Source: Bacteroidales bacterium
Lineage (GTDB): Bacteria > Bacteroidota > Bacteroidia > Bacteroidales > Bacteroidaceae
Direction: 5' to 3'
DNA: 7,859 nucleotides
Assembly (NCBI GenBank): GCA_004558535.1
Contig: SFCP01000082.1
Location: forward strand, 1-7,859
The translations under genes were made by a program, and so were the position numbers. The notes below the pieces were generated by a model. That model did no database searches, was not told where the DNA came from, and saw only the letters and a list, made by a program, of their open reading frames with translations. Of the stretch, positions 1 through 5,848 are shown one piece after another (positions within the stretch are counted from its first letter, which is position 1; each line of letters opens with the position of its first letter).

Positions 1-1465
1 CCGAGCCCGCCAGATCGGCGATGGTGCGCGCCACCTTCAGTATACGGCTGTAGGCGCGGGCAGAGAGGTCGAAGCGGTCCATCGCGCTGCGGAGCAGCCG
101 GGAGGAGGCTTCGTCCAGCGCGCAGTACTCCTGCATCATCCGGTCCGTCATTTGTGCGTTGCAGTAGATGCCCGCCGCCTTTTCGTAGCGCTGCTGTTGC
201 AGGCTGCGGGCGCGGGTCACCCGCTCGCGGATGGCGGCACTGGGTTCGCCCGGCTGCATTTCCGCCAGTTCGCGGACGGGCACGGGCGTCACCTCCACCT
301 GTATATCGATACGGTCGAGCAGGGGGCCGCTGATTTTGTTCATGTAGCGCTGTATCTGTCCAGGCGAGCAGGCGCAGGGGTGGCTGGGATGATTGTAGTA
401 GCCGCAGGGACAGGGGTTCATGGCGGCCACGAGCATGAAGGAGGCAGGCAGTGTGGCGGTGTACTTAGCCCGCGAGATGATGATCTTGCGGTCTTCGAGC
501 GGCTGGCGCATGGTCTCGAGGGCGTTGCGGCTGAATTCGGGCAATTCGTCGAGGAAGAGGACGCCATTGTGGGCCAGACTGATTTCGCCGGGTTGCAGGG
601 AGCCGCCGCCACCGATGAGTGCTACGTCGCTGATGGTGTGGTGCGGGCTGCGAAAGGGCCGGTGGTGCAACAGGGAGACCTCGCTGCCCAATTTACCGGC
701 TACGGAGTGGATTTTGGTCGTCTCGAGGCTTTCGCCCAACGTGAAGTCGGGCAGAATGGAGGGCAGGCGCTTGGCCATCATACTCTTGCCGCAACCGGGA
801 CTTCCCACGAGCAGGATGTTGTGTCCGCCGGCTGCTGCCACCTCGAAGGCCCGCTTCACGTTTTCCTGGCCCTTCACGTCGGAAAAGTCGGGATATGCCT
901 CGGTGCATCCCGCGGCAAATTCCGCGCGGGTGTCCACCTCGACGGGCTGGAGCAGGCTGCCGCCTTTCACAAAGTCTACCACTTCGTTCAGATGGCTGGC
1001 GCCGTAGACCTGCAGGCGGTTGACCACGGCGGCCTCACGCGCATTCTCCTTCGGCACGACCAGCGAGCGATAGCCCATGGACCGCGCCAGGATGGCCACA
1101 GACAGCATGCCGCGCACGGGGCGCAGGCTACCGTCCAGTCCCAGCTCGCCCACGAAGAGGCTCTGCTCCCAAGGCACGTCGGGCAGCAGGCCGTCGACGG
1201 CCATCAGCCCCAAAGCCAACGGCAGGTCGTAACCGCTGCCCTCCTTGCGTACATTGGCGGGCGCGAAATTGATAGTTGTGTTGGACAAACCCAGGTGATA
1301 ACCGGAATTATACAGGGCACTGGTGACGCGTGCACGGCTCTCGCGCACGGCGTTGTCGGGCAGACCGACCATGACAACGGCATCGCCGCGCGACGAACTC
1401 ACCTCGAGGTAGACGTGCATGGCATCCAGCCCGTTGACGGCGGCGGTATGAATGGTGGCTAACAT
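1..1465 (-). CDS. comM: ComM/YifB-family AAA+ ATPase (Mg-chelatase-like), C-terminus cut by window edge
   Basis: In the family, ComM is a cytoplasmic hexameric AAA+ helicase that drives branch migration during integration of transforming DNA; this role was shown in Vibrio, and in Bacteroidetes it is inferred. The protein begins MLATIHTAAVNGLDAMHVYL. The N-terminal ChlI-like half carries GLPDNAVRESRARV and INFAPANVRKEGSGYDLPLA (roughly residues 15-135). Walker A, GSPGCGKSM, lies at about residues 220-228 and Walker B, VLFLDE, at about 302-307. A four-cysteine cluster follows (C352, C354, C364, C366, in NPCPCGYY...PCACSPG), a family hallmark that may bind metal, then GPLLDRIDI. The last visible residues, LSARAYSRILKVARTIADL, match the Mg_chelatase C-terminal domain, so 488 codons are present and only about 20-25 are missing. 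The ATG at 1465 gives the usual YifB N-terminus. It lies 82 bp downstream of the lipoprotein gene on the same strand and may be co-transcribed with it; I see no convincing promoter in the gap. Confidence 0.95.
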   Translation of the reverse strand, partial: MLATIHTAAVNGLDAMHVYLEVSSSRGDAVVMVGLPDNAVRESRARVTSALYNSGYHLGLSNTTINFAPANVRKEGSGYDLPLALGLMAVDGLLPDVPWEQSLFVGELGLDGSLRPVRGMLSVAILARSMGYRSLVVPKENAREAAVVNRLQVYGASHLNEVVDFVKGGSLLQPVEVDTRAEFAAGCTEAYPDFSDVKGQENVKRAFEVAAAGGHNILLVGSPGCGKSMMAKRLPSILPDFTLGESLETTKIHSVAGKLGSEVSLLHHRPFRSPHHTISDVALIGGGGSLQPGEISLAHNGVLFLDELPEFSRNALETMRQPLEDRKIIISRAKYTATLPASFMLVAAMNPCPCGYYNHPSHPCACSPGQIQRYMNKISGPLLDRIDIQVEVTPVPVRELAEMQPGEPSAAIRERVTRARSLQQQRYEKAAGIYCNAQMTDRMMQEYCALDEASSRLLRSAMDRFDLSARAYSRILKVARTIADLAGS

Positions 1466-1547
1466 ATAGACAGGTGATAGGAATCAGGCCCGGCCGGAGG
1501 CTTCGGGAGCAGGCGGGCGAAAATAGGTGGGAGGTAATGATTGGCGA

Positions 1548-2564
1548 CTAAGGTAGCAGTTTGCGGACTTCCTGTTCCAGTTTGACGAGGTCGAGGTCAC
1601 GCCCCCGCACCACGCCCTCAGCATCGATCAGCAGGTTGCCGGGCACGGTGCGCACGCCGAGCTTTTGGACCAGGGGGCCGGCAAAGGCGTCCCCCTCGCA
1701 CACCATGGGAGCTTCGAGGCTGTCGCGCCGGAATCGGGCGGCAAAGTTGTGGGCATCATAGTCTACGCCCACAATCAGGACGTGGACGCGGTCGCCCCAT
1801 TCGCGCTCCATGCGGCGGATTTGTCGGGGCTGGCCGTAGGTATTGCCGTTCCATGTTCCCCAAAACAGGATGACGAGCGGTTTGCCGCGCAGCTGCCGGC
1901 TGTCCACCGTGTCACCGCGCAGGTCCTGCACCTTGAAGTCGGGCAGTTTCCGGCCCGGCGATGCCTGCAGCAGGGAGCGCAACCGGCTGTCCATGCGCTG
2001 CAGGGCCGTGCAGTGGGGCTGGCCCTTTTTCAGCACGTCGAGCAGCGACAGCGCGCGGGCGGCATCGGTCCCGGCATCGCGCTCGAAGTAGCGCTGATAC
2101 ACGGCCAGCGCGGCCAGTGTGGCGGGATGCTTGCGGATGAAAGCCTCGGCGTCGGCACGCACCTGCGTTTCGGCGCGATTGTAGGCCTTCAGGCGAAATT
2201 CGGTGAGCAGTTCATTCTCCTCCGAGCCCTTGACCTGCGCCTGTGCGGGGCGGTCGACCGAAGCTTCAAACGACAGCTCATCGCCCGGCGCGGCCACAAT
2301 GACGATTTGCGAGAAATTGGGGAAAAGCAGGGTCAGCAGGGTCGGTTCGGCCAGCCCACATTCGTAGCGGAACTCGCCGCCGACCACGTGCACCGTGTCG
2401 ACGCCTTCGCGCAAACCGTCGGCGCTGTAGACGTAAAACTCGCCCTTGTCCAATCCGCGTATCTTTCCCTCCATCACCATTTGGTCGGAGTTGTGTCCGC
2501 AGGCAGCGAGGAGCAATAATGTCAGCCACAGGCAGACGGTGCGTAGGGTCTTCATCGTGTTCAT
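1548..2564 (-). CDS. Lipoprotein with DUF4369-like N-terminus and cysteine-less thioredoxin/TlpA-like domain
   Basis: This is a predicted envelope lipoprotein of 338 aa. The signal sequence has basic residues, a hydrophobic run (VCLWLTLLLL) and a lipobox LAAC with the acylated Cys at residue 22. Residues about 30-125 resemble DUF4369 (MEGKIRGLDKGEFYVYSADG, then DTVHVVGGEFRY). Residues about 195-338 form an AhpC/TSA/TlpA-type thioredoxin fold: PGRKLPDFKVQDLRGDTVD, GKPLVILFWGTW, and the cis-proline loop GVRTVPGNLLIDAEG. The expected WCxxC motif reads W238-N-G-N-T242, so both redox cysteines are gone and thiol-disulfide exchange by this site is unlikely; a binding or structural role is inferred. 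The open frame extends upstream to 2795, but that part is basic and low in complexity. ATGs at 2576, 2564 and 2555 all keep the signal peptide; AGGA lies 10 nt before the 2555 ATG. The gene is divergent from GH20 and precedes comM. Confidence 0.88.
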   Translation of the reverse strand: MNTMKTLRTVCLWLTLLLLAACGHNSDQMVMEGKIRGLDKGEFYVYSADGLREGVDTVHVVGGEFRYECGLAEPTLLTLLFPNFSQIVIVAAPGDELSFEASVDRPAQAQVKGSEENELLTEFRLKAYNRAETQVRADAEAFIRKHPATLAALAVYQRYFERDAGTDAARALSLLDVLKKGQPHCTALQRMDSRLRSLLQASPGRKLPDFKVQDLRGDTVDSRQLRGKPLVILFWGTWNGNTYGQPRQIRRMEREWGDRVHVLIVGVDYDAHNFAARFRRDSLEAPMVCEGDAFAGPLVQKLGVRTVPGNLLIDAEGVVRGRDLDLVKLEQEVRKLLP

Positions 2565-2612
2565 ATCCTGAAACATATCAAACGGGCACAGGAACGCTGC
2601 GCCTAACTTATG

Positions 2613-2620
2613 CAAAAGTA
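2613..2620 (-). promoter_or_regulatory. -7 promoter element (TACTTTTG) for the lipoprotein gene
   Basis: Read on the minus strand, 2620-2613 is TACTTTTG, a full match to the Bacteroidetes sigma-ABfr -7 consensus TAnnTTTG. It lies about 50 nt upstream of the lipoprotein ATG, which would give a leader of about 40 nt. I could not find a clear TTTG -33 box at the expected distance, so the promoter is supported by the -7 element and its position only. Confidence 0.55.
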
Positions 2621-2691
2621 CGATTTTTCCCCGAAAGCAGTGGCGGAATAGCCGATTTTCCCATACGCGGCGGCTTTTTACGCGAGATTTC

Positions 2692-2721
2692 TTGGTCGGT
2701 CGGGGGAAAGTTGTTACCTTG
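2692..2721 (+). promoter_or_regulatory. Candidate promoter for GH20 gene (TTG - 20 bp - TACCTTG)
   Basis: TTG at 2692-2694 is followed after 20 bp by TACCTTG at 2715-2721. This resembles the Bacteroidetes -33 TTTG and -7 TAnnTTTG pair with one T missing from the -7 element. Transcription from here would leave a leader of about 170 nt before the GH20 ATG. No better TAnnTTTG match was seen on the plus strand of this intergenic region. Confidence 0.45.
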
Positions 2722-2730
2722 CCACAGTTC

Positions 2731-2793
2731 GCGGAAGCGCCGGATTTTCCGGCACAAGCTCCCCGGCGTCGCCCGTGGCCCCGCGACTTCCGC
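2731..2793 (+). promoter_or_regulatory. Structured GC-rich 5' leader of GH20 mRNA
   Basis: Two nested inverted repeats lie here. GCGGAAG (2731-2737) pairs with CTTCCGC (2787-2793). Inside it, GCCGGA-TTT-TCCGGC (2739-2753) forms a perfect 6-bp hairpin with a three-base loop. A weaker pair, CCGGG (2845-2849) with CCCGG (2863-2867), flanks an A-rich stretch closer to the ATG. None has a U-tract typical of an attenuator, and no known riboswitch is recognisable. The structure is seen directly; any regulatory role is inference. Confidence 0.35.
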
Positions 2794-2899
2794 ACCGCCT
2801 GCCGCAGAGACAGGACCCTCCCGCGCAGCCGCAGTCCCGCTGCCCCGGGAAAAAAATCATTGCCCGGAAAAATCTAACCACCCTCCTAATCCTTCTACT

Positions 2900-5110
2900 A
2901 TGAAACGTACTTTTCTTCGGTGCATGGCCCTGCTGTCCTGCTGCCTTGCCACCACCCTCGCCACAGCCGGCCCGCTCGATGCCGGCGACAGCACCTGTCC
3001 CGTCGTACCCCGCCCGCTCACCTATCAAACCACGGGCGGCGAGCCTTTCTGCCTGACGGCCAAGACCATCATTGCTGCCGACGAGGCACTGCTGCCCCAA
3101 GCCGAATGGCTGAGCCAGGCGCTGGCGGCCCCCACCGGCTGGGACCTGGCCGTACGCACCGGCAGCAAGGGACAGATCTGCCTGCGTATTGACACCGTAG
3201 CCGTGCCCAAGCCCGAGGGCTACCGGCTCACGGTCCACAAAAAAGGCGTAAGGGTCGAGGCCCACGATGCTGCCGGCGCCTTCTATGCCCTGCAGACGCT
3301 CCTGCAGTCCCTCCCCGCGGCCGTACACGGCGAGCGGCGCTGCGCGCCCGGTCTGTGGCAGATACCGGCCCTCGAAGCCGAGGACGCTCCCGAGCACCCT
3401 TGGCGTGGCTTCATGCTGGACGCGGCACGCTACTATTACGACAAGTCGTTCATCATGAAGTGTATCGACATGATGGCGCTCTATAAACTCAACAAATTCC
3501 AGTTTCACTTCATCGACGACTGCGGCTGGCGGCTCGAAAGCAAGAAGTACCCGCGACTGACCGAGGTGGGCGCATGGGCCGGCAGCAACGAAAAGCGCAT
3601 AGGCGGCTTCTACACCCAGGACGACATACGCGAGATTGTCGCCTATGCCGCCGTCCGTGGCGTGGAGGTCATCCCCGAAATCGAATTTCCGGCCCACATA
3701 CTCTCGGCCGTAGTAGCCTATCCATGGCTGTCGTGCACCGGGATGCAGCACGAAGTGCCCGAGCAGCACTTTATCAGCCGCGACCTGCTCTGCCCCGGCA
3801 ATCCGCAGGCCATGCAGTTCCTCCACGACATCCTCGACGAGACGATGGAACTCTTTCCCTCGAAGTACATCAACATCGGCGGCGATGAGGCCGTCTATAC
3901 CCGCTGGGAGCAATGCCCCAAGTGCCGCGCACTGATGGATCGGGAGGGCTTCACCCAGGCTTCGCAGCTGCAGGGCTGGATTACCAACCAGGTGGCCCTG
4001 TGGATGCAGGCGAAAGGCCGCACGGTGATGGGCTGGGAGGAAATCGTCATGCGCGGACGGGTGGCTACCCCCGTGGTAGCCGTGATGTGGCACGAACCCA
4101 AGGACACCACTGAGGTGGTCAGCGAAGGCCATCAAGCCGTCATTGCCTCCTGCTACTACAACTATTTCGACTTCCCCGAGAGTGGCACGCCCGGCGAACC
4201 GCAACACGCCGGCTGGTGCCCGCCTATTTCCCTCGAGAAAGCCTATGCCACGCCCCTGCCCGACTATGCGCCCACCTCTGCCATACTGGGCGTGCAGGCT
4301 TGTATGTGGAGCGATCAGTTTATCCACGGCAAGGCGCTGCAGGAGATAGCCTACCTCGACGAAAACCGCTCCGAACAGTACGTGGAGTACTTCCTGTATC
4401 CGCGCCTGATGGCTGTGGCCGAAGTCGGCTGGACGGCCTCGCACCTGCGCTCCTATGATGATTTCCTGCGCCGCCTGTCCGCGCAGTACGCCCGGCTGGA
4501 TGCCAAGTCCTGCAACTACCGCGTGCCCGAACCGGCAGTCGTCCGGCTGGAGGAAAACGGCGGACAATTCACCTATACCCTAAGCCCGACGGTCGAGGGT
4601 GCCGAACTGCGCTACACCACCGACGGCTCCTATCCCACCATCCACTCGCCGCGCTACACGGGGCCCGTCACCGTGGCGCGCAAGTCGGACTTCATGGCCA
4701 TCCAGGTGGTCACGCCCACACACTACTCCCTGCCGCTGCTGACGCCGCCCGACTATTCGGCCTATGCCGCCTACGGACAAATGACTGCGCAGTGGCAGCC
4801 GCTCACGGTGCAGCCGATGCTGTCGCCCTGGCGCTTTGAGTGTACGGGCAAGGTGAGCGGCAACGGACACTACACCCTCACCTTTATCCCCCAGCGCGGC
4901 GTAAACTCGCTGCAACTGGAGACCCTGACGGTCCGCAAGCGCGACGAAATCATCGCCACCGCCAGCCCCGAACGCCAGGCCGACGGCACCACGGCCTACA
5001 CCTTCAGCGTGGAGACCTTTGAAGCCGGCACACCTTTCTATATAGAGGTGCAGGCCTGCGGTCAGGGCGGCAACGACACGTCCGGCCTCGTCTTCCTGCG
5101 CAAGGACTGA
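2900..5110 (+). CDS. Secreted GH20 beta-N-acetylhexosaminidase
   Basis: This 736-aa exported enzyme should release terminal GlcNAc or GalNAc from host glycans or chitooligosaccharides by the substrate-assisted GH20 mechanism. The ATG at 2900 is chosen because it starts a signal peptide (MKRTFLRCMALLSCCLATTL, cleavage probably after ATA23). LLSC at 11-14 is a poor lipobox, since the hydrophobic stretch before it is too short. A GH20b-like domain spans about 30-150 (VPRPLTYQTTGG; AGAFYALQTLLQ). The catalytic barrel spans about 165-515, with W168-R169-G-F-M-L-D, H203-FIDDCGWR211, the catalytic pair D329-E330 in NIGGDE, CPKC just after it, pocket tryptophans W379, W397 and W470, Y422/D424, and VAEVGWT. 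Residues about 546-612 resemble the chitobiase/HEX C-terminal domain (ELRYTTDGSYPTIHSPRYTG), followed by an unassigned beta-rich tail. Oddities are N325 where the motif usually has His (HIGGDE), and HFIDDC instead of HLTDDQ. The gene appears monocistronic. Confidence 0.95.
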   Translation: MKRTFLRCMALLSCCLATTLATAGPLDAGDSTCPVVPRPLTYQTTGGEPFCLTAKTIIAADEALLPQAEWLSQALAAPTGWDLAVRTGSKGQICLRIDTVAVPKPEGYRLTVHKKGVRVEAHDAAGAFYALQTLLQSLPAAVHGERRCAPGLWQIPALEAEDAPEHPWRGFMLDAARYYYDKSFIMKCIDMMALYKLNKFQFHFIDDCGWRLESKKYPRLTEVGAWAGSNEKRIGGFYTQDDIREIVAYAAVRGVEVIPEIEFPAHILSAVVAYPWLSCTGMQHEVPEQHFISRDLLCPGNPQAMQFLHDILDETMELFPSKYINIGGDEAVYTRWEQCPKCRALMDREGFTQASQLQGWITNQVALWMQAKGRTVMGWEEIVMRGRVATPVVAVMWHEPKDTTEVVSEGHQAVIASCYYNYFDFPESGTPGEPQHAGWCPPISLEKAYATPLPDYAPTSAILGVQACMWSDQFIHGKALQEIAYLDENRSEQYVEYFLYPRLMAVAEVGWTASHLRSYDDFLRRLSAQYARLDAKSCNYRVPEPAVVRLEENGGQFTYTLSPTVEGAELRYTTDGSYPTIHSPRYTGPVTVARKSDFMAIQVVTPTHYSLPLLTPPDYSAYAAYGQMTAQWQPLTVQPMLSPWRFECTGKVSGNGHYTLTFIPQRGVNSLQLETLTVRKRDEIIATASPERQADGTTAYTFSVETFEAGTPFYIEVQACGQGGNDTSGLVFLRKD

Positions 5111-5123
5111 GGCGGTTTCCGCC
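5111..5123 (+). terminator. Small hairpin immediately after GH20 stop codon
   Basis: GGCGG-TTT-CCGCC is a perfect 5-bp GC stem that begins on the base after the TGA stop. It is followed by CCGGGCC rather than a T-run, so it is not a classical intrinsic terminator. It may help end transcription or protect the 3' end of the GH20 mRNA. Confidence 0.35.
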
Positions 5124-5165
5124 CCGGGCCTGTGTCCGGCGGAGAGGACAAAAACCGGAAAGACC

Positions 5166-5292
5166 CCTTGCAGAGGATGGGGCTACGCCCTGCTGTCAGG
5201 CTTCCACTTTGGTCTTATAAGAGCAAGCTCTTAATGCCCAAACTGAAAGCCTGCCACCACCTTCTTACAGAAGGCATCCATCCTCTGCAAGG
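5166..5292. repeat. Hairpin module 1 (15-bp perfect terminal inverted repeats)
   Basis: CCTTGCAGAGGATGG (5166-5180) is exactly complementary to CCATCCTCTGCAAGG (5278-5292). Inside, 5197-5212 pairs with 5238-5253 in 14 of 16 positions. The apex is the near-perfect palindrome TAAGAGCAAGCTCTTA (5218-5233). The module is therefore a three-tier long hairpin or cruciform of 127 bp. Confidence 0.8.
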
Positions 5293-5321
5293 CGATAAAC
5301 AATAAAAACCTTCTATGGGTA

Positions 5322-5348
5322 GAGGTACACAGTAAATGTGTCCACCTC
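5322..5348. repeat. Small bulged hairpin within the central segment
   Basis: GAGGTACACA (5322-5331) pairs with TGTGT (5337-5341) and ACCTC (5344-5348) across loop GTAAA, with CC (5342-5343) bulged. It adds a local stem to the centre of the composite element. Confidence 0.45.
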
Positions 5349-5375
5349 AAGAACAGAATTTTTATACAACATCAC

Positions 5376-5440
5376 TGTTACAGAGAACAAGGGTTATTGT
5401 TACGGAGGAAAGGTTTCTTGTCACAGAGGACAAGGTTTGT
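5376..5440. repeat. Three degenerate tandem repeats of about 22 bp
   Basis: The units are TGTTACAGAGAACAAGGG plus TTAT (5376-5397), TGTTACGGAGGAAAGGTTTC plus T (5398-5418) and TGTCACAGAGGACAAGGTTT plus GT (5419-5440). Their common core, AGAGGACAAGG, resembles the GAGAGGACAAA segment of the left outer arm, which suggests they are internal partial copies of the same repeat unit. Confidence 0.6.
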
Positions 5441-5455
5441 TTTTTTTGTTTATCG

Positions 5456-5585
5456 CCTTGTGCTGGATGCAAAACCCGACAGGGGGATGATGTAGCCGGC
5501 TGAAAATACCCGAGCTTGCTCGAGGGATTTTCAGCCGACTACAGCATCCATGGCTCGCAAGAGACATTTTGCATCCGGCGCAAGG
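5456..5585. repeat. Hairpin module 2 (19-bp terminal and 23-bp inner stems)
   Basis: Outer arms 5456-5474 (CCTTGTGCTGGATGCAAAA) and 5567-5585 (TTTTGCATCCGGCGCAAGG) pair throughout, with two U·G wobbles if read as plus-strand RNA. Inner arms 5485-5507 and 5527-5549 pair in 21 of 23 positions. The apex, around GAGCTTGCTC (5512-5521), is the reverse complement of the module 1 apex GAGCAAGCTC. Together with the shared CCTTG...GGATG terminus, this marks module 2 as a diverged inverted copy of module 1. Confidence 0.8.
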
Positions 5586-5696
5586 GGTTTTTCCGGTTTT
5601 TGTCTTTTCTGCTGGCACGGGGGACGACACGGGGACGACACGGCGCAAGGGGTTTACACCGGTTCTTGTCTCTTCCTACTGACACAGGGACGAAAC
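5577..5696 (+). repeat. Two direct copies of the outer repeat unit, with an 11-bp tandem duplication
   Basis: Both copies begin GGCGCAAGGGGTTT: 5577-5630 and 5642-5696. They stay alignable through CCGGTT.TTGTC and GGGACGA with a few gaps, about four-fifths identical by hand. GGGGACGACAC is repeated exactly in tandem at 5620-5630 and 5631-5641. The same unit lies inverted at 5131-5170, so three copies surround the element. Confidence 0.7.
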
Positions 5697-5753
5697 GGGA
5701 GTTCCATAGCCATCTATTTCTCTGTCGCTAAAAACTTTTACCGGACAGCAATT

Positions 5754-5804
5754 AAAAAAAACTGTATCCGAAATGGCATTCACCGATTTCGGATACAGTT
5801 TTTT
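5754..5804. terminator. Bidirectional intrinsic terminator after the transporter gene
   Basis: ACTGTATCCGAAAT (5761-5774) and ATTTCGGATACAGT (5786-5799) are exact inverted repeats, flanked by an A-run on the left (5754-5760) and a T-run on the right (5800-5804), with an 11-base loop. A poly-U tail therefore follows the stem whichever strand is transcribed. It sits 45 bp past the transporter stop (minus strand) and would also stop read-through from GH20 and the repeat element. Confidence 0.9.
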
Positions 5805-5848
5805 CTATATGCTTTTTCGTTCCGCCCCGGACGTGGGGCCTGTCGCGC

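Larger units (their letters stand above)
2565..2899. other. Divergent intergenic region between lipoprotein and GH20 genes
   Basis: This 335-bp stretch lies between the two divergent start codons. The left part (2590-2725) is richer in A and T and holds a promoter candidate on each strand. The right part (about 2730-2850) is very GC-rich and would be the untranslated leader of the GH20 mRNA. Frames run open across it on both strands, but the translations are basic and low in complexity, lack family motifs and have no good start, so I see no gene here. Just before the GH20 ATG the sequence is pyrimidine-rich (CCACCCTCCTAATCCTTCTA), with no Shine-Dalgarno. Confidence 0.7.
5288..5460. repeat. 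Inner 13-bp perfect inverted repeat around the element centre
   Basis: CAAGGCGATAAAC (5288-5300) is exactly inverted at 5448-5460 (GTTTATCGCCTTG). AAAACCTT and AAGGTTTG just inside extend the similarity. Its ends overlap the ends of hairpin modules 1 and 2: CAAGG at 5288-5292 and CCTTG at 5456-5460 are each shared with the neighbouring module. The pairing here therefore competes with the pairing of the modules. Confidence 0.75.
5131..5696. repeat. Composite palindromic intergenic repeat element, unrecognised family
   Basis: This fills most of the 738-bp gap (5111-5848) between the convergent GH20 and transporter genes. It is visibly richer in A and T than either. Outer arms 5131-5180 and 5571-5620 are imperfect inverted repeats, about 40 of 50 matching by hand; the core 5136-5170 / 5581-5615 pairs over 35 positions with only five G·T pairs. 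Inside lie two hairpin modules (5166-5292 and 5456-5585), a 13-bp inverted repeat (5288-5300 / 5448-5460) and a centre with tandem repeats. Mirror-related pairs all sum to about 10742-10751, so the whole element is symmetric about 5374. CATCC...CAAGG boxes occur four times in alternating orientation. A further direct copy of the outer repeat sits at 5642-5696. Short frames crossing it look non-coding. No transposase and no clear target-site duplication are visible. It could be a MITE-like or BIME-like repeat, or a structured RNA. Confidence 0.7.

Noticed and set aside
152..1462. 436-aa open frame on the plus strand across the comM region
   Set aside because: It is antisense to a clear ComM coding sequence, has no recognisable motifs, and is His/Gly/Ala-rich as expected for a GC-rich shadow frame.
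1518..1525. TATTTTCG on the minus strand as a comM promoter
   Set aside because: It has one mismatch to TAnnTTTG and no -33 partner, and comM may simply be co-transcribed with the lipoprotein gene.
2556..2795. N-terminal extension of the lipoprotein frame up to 2795
   Set aside because: The translated extension is basic and low in complexity, and would bury the lipoprotein signal peptide; the -7 element at 2613-2620 lies inside it.
2940..2957. GH20 protein as a lipoprotein via LLSC (residues 11-14)
   Set aside because: Arg7 leaves too short a hydrophobic stretch before the Cys, while an AxA signal peptidase I site at 21-23 fits well.
2714..4567. 617-aa open frame on the minus strand opposite GH20
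   Set aside because: The GH20 reading has a signal peptide and family motifs throughout; this frame is compositionally odd and motif-free.
5288..5460. Invertible promoter flanked by the 13-bp inverted repeat
   Set aside because: No TAnnTTTG promoter match was found in the 5301-5447 segment, both flanking genes are convergent and end here, and no recombinase gene is visible.
5131..5696. CRISPR array
   Set aside because: The repeats are few, degenerate, mostly inverted, and not separated by uniform unique spacers.
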